From positions 35,777 through 61,142 of the forward strand of contig JBBBWG010027734.1 of NCBI GenBank assembly GCA_037176905.1: a DNA stretch of 25,366 nt, given 5' to 3'. The notes beneath the pieces are model-generated. The model was given only the letters and a program-made list of their open reading frames with translations. It was not told the DNA's origin and did no database searches. The first letter of the stretch is position 1. Every line of letters begins with the position of its first letter. The translations under genes were made by a program, and so were the position numbers. Source of the DNA: Azolla pinnata (Eukaryota > Streptophyta > Polypodiopsida > Salviniales > Salviniaceae). This document shows positions 10,039-18,154 of the stretch, one piece after another.

Positions 10039-13000
10039 TCACTGCAGCGGCACACATTGTCGAAACGCCAGCCTCCCGAGCTCCGAACTTCCCAGCCTCG
10101 CGCAAACGCTGAGCAGAGCATGCCAGATCCCAGAATCCTCGCCTCGAGCTGCCAATGGCAGCTTCCGAACCAGCAGCAACGCCTCCTGGAGCTGACCCAC
10201 TCGGCTGAGAAGATCGACGAGGCACGCGTGGTGCTCGATCGCGGGGGCGATGCCATAGCTCTCGCTCATGGCGTCGAAATACGTGGTCGATTCGTCCAGC
10301 AGCCCTTCCCTGGCGCACGCGCCAAGCACAACCGCGAAGGAGATCGCATCAGGCTCGATGGCCTCTCCCAGCATCGTCTCAAAGGCACGGAAGACCTCGC
10401 CGCTCTCTCCACGCTGCGCGTACCCAGCCATGAGCGCGGTCCACGGCACAACGCTGCGAACGAGCAGCTTGTCGAGCACGTGCCGAGCTTCCGCGAGGCA
10501 GCCGCACTTGGCATACGCGTCGACCAGCGTGTTCACGACGATCGTCGTCGCATCTTCTTCTCCCGACAAATGCCCGTGCTTCATCTCGACCTCCGCATGC
10601 ATCTCCATTGCCTTGTTCAAAGCGCCGAGCATCGCGCAAGCCCTCAAGCCGCATGCGTACGCGGGCGCATCGGCAAGCACGCCCTCGAGCCGCATCCGTT
10701 CGAAGCTTTCCAGCGCTTGCTTGCCGTGCCCAGCTCGAGCGTATCCCGACATCAAAGCGCTCCACGCGGCTTCGCCGCGGTTGGGAAGGATCTCCAGCGC
10801 CGCTTGCGCGGCGGAGAGCTCGCCGTTCCGCGCACACACGTCGACCAACGTGTTCCCGACGACGGGGTCCCTCTCCACCAGACCCTGCCTGCTTATCTCC
10901 CCATGTATCTCCCCCCACGCGGCCTCGCCCCTCGCTCGATCTCCTCCCGCGTGCCCCCAAGCTTTCAAGCTGCAAGCGAGCGTGATTGCATTCGGCGCGA
11001 CCCCCTCGCGTCGCATCTGCCGGAAGAGCTCGAGAGCTTCCTCGTCGCGGCGCCGATCCACGTGGCCTGCGATGAGCGCCGTCCACGCGACCACATCCCG
11101 CGTCGCGAGCTTCGCGAAGACCTCTCTAGCCGCATCGAACCAGCCGCACTTGACGCAGGCGGCCACGAGCGCGTTCCCGATCGCCGGGCGGCGGTCCTCT
11201 CGCAGCCCTCGGATCTCGTCGAAGAAGAGCTCCCGGAGCTTCTCCGCGGACCTCAGGCCTGCACAAGCTTTCAAGCAGCACACGAGGGTCACGGAATCAG
11301 GGCGCACCCCTTTCGTTCGCATCTCCTCGAGCGATCTCAGCGCATCGCCGTGGAAGCCGCGGTCGGTGTACCCCACGATGAGGGCATTCCACGGCACCGC
11401 ATCCCCGATCGGAATCTCGCCCAAGATCTCCTTCGCCTTTCCGAAGCGGCCGCATTTCGCGTACATGTGCACCAAGGCACTCCCCAGCACCGATCCACCT
11501 GCTTCTAGCAACAAGCCCTGCCTTGCGATTTCATCGTGCACCGCTTCGCCCTTCTCCACGTCGCCCGCGCTGCCGCAAGCCTTCACGATGCAAAGAAGCG
11601 TAACGGCGTTCGGCGCGACGCCCGCGGCCTGCATCTGCTCCAGACACTTCACCGCTTCGTTGGCATGCCCGTGCTCGGTGTATCCTCCGATCAGCGCGTT
11701 CCACAAGGCTACGTCTTTCGCTCGAATTCCGTCGAATACTTCCCGTGCCTTGGCAAGGCACCCGCATTTGACATACATGTCTAGCAAGCTGCTGCCCACG
11801 AACAAATTCGCCCTCAACGATCGCCGGCTTTCGATTTCGGAGTGCAATTCGCAGCCCTTCCCGAGCTCCCCGGCGATCCCACAAGCTTTCACGCTGCAAA
11901 CATACGTCAACGCATTCGGAAGCACCCCCTCCGCTTTCATCTCCTCGAAGAAGCTCAGCGCTTCGTTGCCGTAGCCATGCTCTGCGTACCCTCCGATCAG
12001 CGTGGTCCACGCGACCACATTCCGGACATGAAGCTGGTCGAACACGTCTCGAGCATTTCGAAGTAGGCCGCATTTTGCATACATTTCGATCAGTGCACTC
12101 CCCACAAACAGGTTCTTTTCTGGCAGACCATACCGATCGATCTCCCTGTGTATTTCTAAGCCCTTCGATGCATTCCTCGTCGAGCCACAAGCTTTGAGAG
12201 CTGCAACACATATGCCAACATTATTAGGGGAGACACCCTGACTTCCCATCTTCTCAAAGCATTCCAGAGCCTTGTCACCGCGCTCGCATCTAACATAGCC
12301 TGAGATCAAGGTGTTCCATGTGACTACGTCTTTCCGCGGTAGCTTATCGAAGGTTTCTTGTGCCTTCGAAAGCAATCCACACGTCATATACATGTCTACC
12401 AAACCACTTCCTAACGCAAGGCTCTTCTCCAGCACTCCCTGTCGTTCGATGTCGGCATGTATTTCTACCCCCTTGTGTATACATCCTACGGTAGAACAAG
12501 CTTTCAGTGTGCACAGGAAGGTGATGGGGTCAGGAAGAACACCTTCGAGCTGCATTTGATCGAAACAAACTACCGATTTCTTACTTTCTCCGTGTTCCGC
12601 ATATCCCCCTATCAAAGCTGTCCAAGTTACGGCATCCCGAACCGGGAGCTTGTCGAACAATTCCTGCGCTTTAGAAAGGGAACCGCATTTAGCATACAGA
12701 TTGACCAAAGCGCTGCCGATGAAATGGTTAGTCTTGAGCAACCCAGCTCTTTCAACAATCCTATGTATTTGATTGCCGATCCCAATGTCTTTGGACTTGG
12801 CAGATACATTGAGCAAGGCCAAGGTAGCAGATTCAGGAGGATTATCTTTGTGTATCTCCTCGTAGATCGCAAAGGCGAGCTGCGTCTTGCCAGATTTGAT
12901 GTACTCGAACAAGAGGGCACTTGCAGAAACCTTGTTACCAAACGCTGATCTGTTGGAATGACAATCCACTCTAGAGAGAAAATCCGTATGCATGGAAGCC

Positions 13001-13140
13001 GTCGCATAGCTCTTTCTCCCTGTCTTCTGCATGCAAAACAATGCATCTGTTTTGCCGATGCACTTCCGCAAGATACGTGCAAAATTATCGAAAGAAGAGC
13101 ACCTCCCTGCACCATTGTTCCCTTTCCATGGATCGATCAT
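10039..13140 (-). CDS. PLS-class pentatricopeptide repeat protein, intronless, ending inside an E1-like motif
   Basis: 1,033 aa. The first ~60 residues are Arg/Ser-rich and fit an organelle transit peptide. From about residue 139 there are eight S-P-L blocks of about 102 residues: S motifs of the type IGSALVNLYAKCG, P motifs such as VTWTALIGGYAEHG, and L motifs such as TFLCTLKACSTVG. A final L2/S2 pair follows (FAVVLGACAREG, HHACLVDLLSRVG), then WHALLSVCARLGSSELG, a truncated E1 motif. No E2 or DYW deaminase follows. PLS proteins bind organelle RNA one base per motif, usually for C-to-U editing; without DYW this one would need a partner or act otherwise. The N-terminal third is about 45-48% GC in sampled lines and the later part reaches over 70%. 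The start codon lies inside a duplicated segment. Confidence 0.95.
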   Translation of the reverse strand: MIDPWKGNNGAGRCSSFDNFARILRKCIGKTDALFCMQKTGRKSYATASMHTDFLSRVDCHSNRSAFGNKVSASALLFEYIKSGKTQLAFAIYEEIHKDNPPESATLALLNVSAKSKDIGIGNQIHRIVERAGLLKTNHFIGSALVNLYAKCGSLSKAQELFDKLPVRDAVTWTALIGGYAEHGESKKSVVCFDQMQLEGVLPDPITFLCTLKACSTVGCIHKGVEIHADIERQGVLEKSLALGSGLVDMYMTCGLLSKAQETFDKLPRKDVVTWNTLISGYVRCERGDKALECFEKMGSQGVSPNNVGICVAALKACGSTRNASKGLEIHREIDRYGLPEKNLFVGSALIEMYAKCGLLRNARDVFDQLHVRNVVAWTTLIGGYAEHGYGNEALSFFEEMKAEGVLPNALTYVCSVKACGIAGELGKGCELHSEIESRRSLRANLFVGSSLLDMYVKCGCLAKAREVFDGIRAKDVALWNALIGGYTEHGHANEAVKCLEQMQAAGVAPNAVTLLCIVKACGSAGDVEKGEAVHDEIARQGLLLEAGGSVLGSALVHMYAKCGRFGKAKEILGEIPIGDAVPWNALIVGYTDRGFHGDALRSLEEMRTKGVRPDSVTLVCCLKACAGLRSAEKLRELFFDEIRGLREDRRPAIGNALVAACVKCGWFDAAREVFAKLATRDVVAWTALIAGHVDRRRDEEALELFRQMRREGVAPNAITLACSLKAWGHAGGDRARGEAAWGEIHGEISRQGLVERDPVVGNTLVDVCARNGELSAAQAALEILPNRGEAAWSALMSGYARAGHGKQALESFERMRLEGVLADAPAYACGLRACAMLGALNKAMEMHAEVEMKHGHLSGEEDATTIVVNTLVDAYAKCGCLAEARHVLDKLLVRSVVPWTALMAGYAQRGESGEVFRAFETMLGEAIEPDAISFAVVLGACAREGLLDESTTYFDAMSESYGIAPAIEHHACLVDLLSRVGQLQEALLLVRKLPLAARGEDSGIWHALLSVCARLGSSELGRLAFRQCVPLQ

Positions 13141-13285
13141 ATCATATCATATCAACAGAATAAAAAGCTCATAAAGCATGATGCATCCCTGAAACCAAAT
13201 TTGATATCCCTGTAGCGTTGTTCCCTTTCCATGGATGGATCATATCAAATTAAACAGAATGGAAAATACATAAAGCTTGATGCAT
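13104..13285 (-). repeat. Tandem duplication of the PPR start region, period about 100 bp
   Basis: Copy A (13104 to about 13186) contains the PPR start codon. Copy B (13207-13285) is upstream of it. Both share TCCCTG, TTGTTCCCTTTCCATGGAT, GATCATATCA and ATAAAGC(A/T)TGATGCAT. The offset drifts from 103 to 99 bp because of small indels, including an extra ATCAT unit in copy A. Confidence 0.85.
13169..13243 (-). other. 24-codon upstream ORF created by duplication of the PPR start
   Basis: The duplicated ATG in copy B (13241-13243) begins MIHPWKGNN, nearly identical to the real start MIDPWKGNN. After 24 codons it meets a TGA at 13169-13171, 28 bases before the main ATG. If the transcript starts upstream of 13243, ribosomes meet this decoy first. 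Translation is inferred. Confidence 0.5.
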
Positions 13286-14690
13286 TCATGGCCTTGGCAA
13301 CTCTGCACTATTTTCCTCTTCGAATCAAATCGAATCGAACAGACCAAAATGCTTGCGAAGCAATGATACATTGTGTACAGAGCTCAATCTCTTCATAGTG
13401 GAGTATCCTTAACTTTTTTCAGGGGATCAGACTGAGTGCATAAATTTCATGGAGAACGTACAATGAAGCCCACAAATTCTCATTGATGCATCTTCTAAAC
13501 ACCATGAATGCTTGCTTGCTCTCAAAAAATCACCGGCATCTCATCATGAGGAATGACATTACAAAAGCTATCAGGTCAGATTCTCCCAAAGGTTAGACAA
13601 AATGCGTGATTTTCTACAAGGGTTGTTCCCTTGAACGTTGCAGCCTTCGGAGCTTTTGCGACGGCTGAGGATTCTCTGCTGTTTGGTTTTTCTCCAAGGC
13701 ACAGAAGAAAAATTTGCCCAGAATTCTCTCCCCTTTCTCTTTTTCCATGAAACACTCCTCGACTTTCAAACAGAGGTCGAGCCCCCCATATCCATTGAAC
13801 TATGACAATAGTTCAAGCTGATATTTGTTCAGCTAAGGCAGATTAGGGAAAAACTCAAACGCTGATTCTCCCATACCTCTCATGGTGTAATATACTCTTC
13901 CCAGATGCCTACATAGCCGTGATCCGTATTCATCAACTAAGCTATTACAACCTCTCTACAGATGAAAAGAAAAGGAACTTGAATCACGAGGGTTCTCCCA
14001 AAATGGAATGTTGGTAGAATCTCAAATGCAATTAGAAATTCTGCATAATGAAAGAGAATTCTAGTAATCAACCAACTGAATGTAACCCTTTAACACTGTC
14101 ACAAAACCTCAATAAGAAAAGGCTATTAGGTAATGAGCTAAACATTAGGCAGTGCTACTACTCAGCTCGCTAGAATAGAATCAAAATGAAATACGAGCAT
14201 AAATGAGAGCTCTCCCAAACTGTAAATTAGTTCAAGAAAATTCAGTAAAAGCAAGGAACAACTGATTTTGAAGCTTTCAAGTCCTGAGTTTGATGGAGTT
14301 AAAATGAACTGCAAATACAGAACAATGTTTTAATCTATCTTAAAGCTACCCAACATATTCGGTATTGAATAAACATAAAATACAGGGAATTCTCGATTTT
14401 TCTGTTTCTTAAAATGAGGCAAAACCACTCACTCTACTACAAACTCTTAACTGCTGTTCAATCTCACTCTCTAGTTACAGATCAACCAAAACTTGCAACA
14501 AAGTATTTTCTTTTAGCCTATATATTACTTGTCGTCTCTCCTATCTTGTTAGGTGAATCATTACAAGATAGCATCAGCACTTTGTTTTTAAAATCTTTAC
14601 AAAGGCTATATCATCTTGGAAACTCTTTCTGCTTCAGGAAACTTAACCCAAAACTTATGGCCCTTTGTACAGGAGCAGGTAGAGTGATGG
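13286..14690. other. AT-rich spacer between the PPR and GPN1 genes
   Basis: No gene is supported. The right part is probably the GPN1 3' untranslated region, and the left part the PPR promoter. A weak inverted repeat (TATCTTGT ... ACAAGATA) lies near 14545-14575. A 232-codon frame at 14414-15112 is an antisense shadow of GPN1 exon 5 and has no domain. Confidence 0.6.
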
Positions 14691-14748
14691 CTTTCAACTC
14701 TTTTCTTCAATATTCCCTGCTTTCAACTCTTTTCTTCAATATTCCCTA
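14691..14748 (-). repeat. 29-bp direct repeat spanning the GPN1 stop codon
   Basis: Two adjacent 29-bp copies (14691-14719 and 14720-14748) differ only at the last base. On the minus strand the first-met copy supplies the final GPN1 codons and the TGA at 14736-14738. The second copy lies in the 3' untranslated region. Confidence 0.9.
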
Positions 14749-17294
14749 TGGTAATCTTCATCGTCAGATGCCTCATCATTGTCATCATCATTTTCGTCAT
14801 CTTCTTCATCCACTTCTTCATCTGTACCGTTTTCGTATTCATCTTCTGGTTCTTTCATTACCTCCTTCCCTTTGGCTGACCTTAACACAACCTTTTGCCC
14901 TTTCGATGCTTCAATGTCTTTCTGAAGCCGTGCCAGATTCTCTTGTCTCTGTGCCTCTTCTTTCCGTTCTTTCTCCAGCTTCCTTGCATCAAGCTCTTTC
15001 CTGCTCATCAAGAATTGCTCAAACGACAGCATTTTATGTAATTTCAATCAAATCCCAACCCAAAAATGAATGGAGAAAACAGAAAGTGATTGATCAAAAT
15101 TTAAAATCATAACCACTGCAAAAATATGAGAAAAACAGCACCCATATCCATGTTGTGATCCAGGTGCACATCAGGAGCATTACATAAGCTGATTGCAAAA
15201 GAAACCATTTTTTTTGTATCCAACCAAAATATTCACCCCAGACAAAAGGTAACAAATGAGCAAACAAACAGAAGCTGTATGTTACTGCGTGATGATCAGT
15301 ACATGCCTCAAAAGCCTTAGTGAGTCGGTTACTCATCCCCCTGCTCCCCCCCCCCAAAAAAAAGAAAAGCAAGAGAAAAACAGAACCTCATTGTGTTCAT
15401 GTTATTATTGGCACATGCATCAACAATCTTGAAGAAGGATGTTGCTTGAGAGAACATTCTTTGTATGTCAAATCACATGTCCATAAAAAATAACAAATGA
15501 GTAAGAAAAGAAAACTAGCTACATGTATGAACAGCCTCCGAAAAGTCCACAGAACAAGAGAGAATATATTTATATGCAAAATCAAACATCCACCCAGAAA
15601 GAAAAATGAAAATGTAAAACAGAAAAAGACCAAAGAAACCTGTATGTGTCCATGTACTCATCGGCACATGCGTCAACAGCCTTAAAGAAGTCATTGAGAC
15701 CATTGCCAGTGACAGCCGAGACACCAACATGGTGCATGTTCTGATAGAATTCGTCAAGCACAAGGCATAGACTCCTACTCAAGCTTGATGTATACGACTT
15801 CTCGTTATCCACAGCAGCTTGAAAAGCTTCGAAGTCTTTCATCCACTGAAAGTCAAATTCAATTGGGTTACTAACAAAAAACACAAAGATGATATTTACA
15901 AGCACTATTCCGATCAAGAAAAAAATTTCGTCTTGAAAATCGAAGGATAAATAGCAGTGAACCCTCTCGGAAAATTAAAAAAAAACTCTGCACAATGAAA
16001 AGAATCGGAAAGGCTCGAGAGCTCTCGAGCTCACTGTAAATTTACCTTGTAAATTTATCAAACAGACAATCCACCCTTGTGAAAATTCCATAATGAACAG
16101 ATCATAACCTCATTAAATGAGATCAACAATGAAACCACATCTCGGAATGACTCCAAACCCCAAGATGATTTATAGATACTACAATTTCTAGCTTTAATTT
16201 TCATATATAATGTGGAACCCACCTCAATAGCAAATTGGTGTTGCGCAACATCAACTTTATTGAATGCTAACAATAGAGGAAGGCGCGTCTTGTAAAGTAT
16301 GCTGCACGCATACAGCATGTTGCTCATGAATGTGACTGGGTTCGTGGAACGAGGAGTATCCACCATATAGGTAATAACGGTCGGGAAAGTCGATGCAAAT
16401 GCCTCAGTAATGATTGCACCAGAAGCGGACCATGTGAAGATCTCGATTTGCCCTGGAGTATCGACAAACACATAATCAATCTCATTTTGCCTCTTCTCCA
16501 CAAGTCCAACGACCTGGAACACGAAGAGTACAGCTCAAATTCAGGTTGAGAACAGCCCTAGAATTTAAATAGTTCCTAGATTATCCCAAAAAATCCAAAA
16601 CATATGCAGCGTTTTATTGATAAATATTTTACAATTACTAAATCCTCGGCATAGTTCTCTCTCTTTATAATTCCATTCATTCCGCACTCTCTAGAATGTC
16701 TGTACAGAGCTTCAACATTGGACATATGACATAGAGTATACTATTATTCAGCATTAGTAAACACCAGTGACTTTACCTCATCGAATTTTGTGGCAAATAG
16801 ATTCAAGGACGTGAGGATGGCCCCATTGGGACCGAGATTGTATTCCTTCATGACGTTCTTGTAGTTAACAGTGTCGCGGATGTCAATGTTGGCGGTGAAC
16901 GGAAGCGAGAGGACGGCAGGATCCAGGTTAAGAACGTATCCCTTGATGCCCAACGTCTGGCTGTGCGCGACGAGGCGATGAAGGAACGTGGTTTTCCCGC
17001 TCCCTGGAAGAGACAAATCAATCGCGGGGAGCACGGCACAAGCTGCAGAGGCGTTGGTGAGTCGCGGTTGCGGCAGAGGAGAAGGGAAGGGAACGTACCG
17101 GCCATGCCCATGACGATGACGACGATGGGTTTCCGGGCCGAAGATTCGGCATCGGTGTGGCGGAGGCGTTGCAGTTCATGGACGAGCTTCCGCTGCTGCT
17201 CTTCTCGCTCTTCGTCCTCTGCATCGTCTCCTCCTTCGTCCTCGGAGAAGAGCTCCGACTCCTTCTCGGTCTCAGACTCTGCGTCCCCCTTCAT
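14736..17294 (-). CDS. GPN1: GPN-loop GTPase 1 (XAB1/Npa3/QQT2 family)
   Basis: Five exons on the minus strand: 17294-17099, 17003-16777, 16513-16223, 15845-15640 and 15000-14736. All phases agree, giving 394 aa; Arabidopsis QQT2 is about 380. An acidic N-terminus (1-32) precedes the GTPase domain. G1/P-loop GMAGSGKT is at 63-70, with exon junction 1/2 inside it. The family-defining Gly-Pro-Asn is at 123-125, G3 DTPGQ at 159-163, G4 NKVD at 226-229, and a G5-like SAVTG at 281-285. The C-terminus is a charged coiled coil and an Asp/Glu-rich tail. GPN1 pairs with GPN2/GPN3 in the cytosol and is needed for assembly and nuclear import of RNA polymerase II; QQT2 is needed for embryo cell-division planes. 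It is divergent with TML. The exon 5 acceptor is a tandem GAGCAG; the CAG is preferred, and the alternative would add one serine. Confidence 0.95.
15290..15710 (-). repeat. Four diverged copies of the GPN1 exon 4 end and its splice donor
   Basis: The + strand core ACATGCGTCAACAGCCTTA in exon 4 (core from 15666) recurs as related strings at 15521, 15413 and 15301 inside intron 4, spaced 145, 108 and 112 bp. The copy at 15413 keeps the same surroundings as exon 4, including the donor region (on the minus strand AATGAG then GTTC, against ACATACAG then GTTTC). The copies at 15521 and 15301 also share TAACAAATGAG next to the core. Similarity decays from copy to copy, so only the first is coding. 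Confidence 0.75.
16013..16030. repeat. Perfect 18-bp palindrome in GPN1 intron 3
   Basis: GCTCGAGAGCTCTCGAGC reads identically on both strands. It sits in the AT-rich intron 15846-16222, followed by two TGTAAATTTA-type direct repeats. It could form a cruciform or a short RNA hairpin. No known element is recognised. Confidence 0.8.
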
Positions 17295-17332
17295 CTTCCA
17301 AGGAGCAAAATGCTCTGTTCTTTCTCAGGGAT

Positions 17333-18062
17333 CTCGTATGTATGTGTGCGCATGCATGTGCATGTACATGCATGCACGCGCACATACATACATGCATACA
17401 TACAAAAACACATACATACATACATGCACACATGCATACATACAAACACACGCATGCATACATACAAAAACACACATGCATACATGCACACATGCATACA
17501 TACAAACACACACACGCATACATACATACATGCATGCATGCATGCATGCATGCATACGCACACATGCATAGACATGTGTATGTGCCCTGATTTTCCGATT
17601 CCCATGCATGTATATGTGCGTGCGCATGCATGCATGCATGCATCCCATGCGCACATACATCGATCACGCACATGCATGCATACACGCGCACGTACATTGA
17701 CATGTGTGTGCGCGCGTTCCCCATGCATGCATCGCACACATACATGCATCACATGTATGCATGCCACACGCGCACACACACATGCATACATGCATACATG
17801 CACATTATGTGTGCTTGTTTTTCCCGATTCCCATGCATGCATGCATCACATGCATACATCTCACACGTGCATATGCATATGCGCGTGCGCATGCATGCAT
17901 GTATGCCTGGGATGCATGCACGAAGCCACATGTCTACGGATGTATGTGTGCATGCATGTGCATGTGCATGTGCATGTGCATGTGCCTGTGCATGTGATGC
18001 ATGCATGCGCGCATGGAATGTACATATGTATGTGATGCATGCATGAAAACCGAGCATATGCA
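17333..18062. repeat. CATGCA-rich alternating purine-pyrimidine tract between the GPN1 and TML starts
   Basis: About 0.73 kb is almost wholly alternating purine-pyrimidine (CA, TG, CG, TA steps), dominated by CATGCATG, ACATAC and GTGCATGTGC units. It has a higher-order organisation: TTTTCCGATTCCCATGCATG at 17591-17610 recurs, with one extra C, at about 17818-17838. That implies units of about 228 bp. The tract starts about 40 bp from the GPN1 ATG and ends about 90 bp from the TML ATG, so it fills both promoters and leaders. Long open frames on both strands are by-products of the stop-free period. Confidence 0.95.
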
Positions 18063-18154
18063 TTCATCCGGCTCTCAGATCTGATCGCAGAACAGACGCA
18101 GAAGAAGAAAGACGAGAGCAGAGGAAGCGGAAGCGGAGCGATCCGATCGTCGCC
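17333..18154. promoter_or_regulatory. Probable bidirectional promoter of GPN1 and TML
   Basis: The two genes diverge with 860 bp between start codons. No TATA box is evident. CATGCATG strings match the RY element bound by plant B3-domain factors (ABI3/FUS3/LEC2 activators and VAL repressors) and occur in large numbers. Whether they are regulatory or only a by-product of repeat expansion cannot be told from sequence. Confidence 0.5.

Noticed and set aside
10268..11974. 568-codon open frame on the + strand opposite the PPR gene (and a 483-codon frame at 10057-11508)
   Set aside because: Both are antisense shadows produced by the GC-rich, repetitive codon use of the PPR repeats. They have no domain and no start context, while the minus frame has perfect repeat periodicity.
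17157..18035. 292-codon + frame and several Met/His/Cys-rich frames on both strands in the CATGCA tract
   Set aside because: The tract lacks stops in several frames because of its period. The peptides are pure simple repeats, and the left part overlaps GPN1 exon 1 in antisense.
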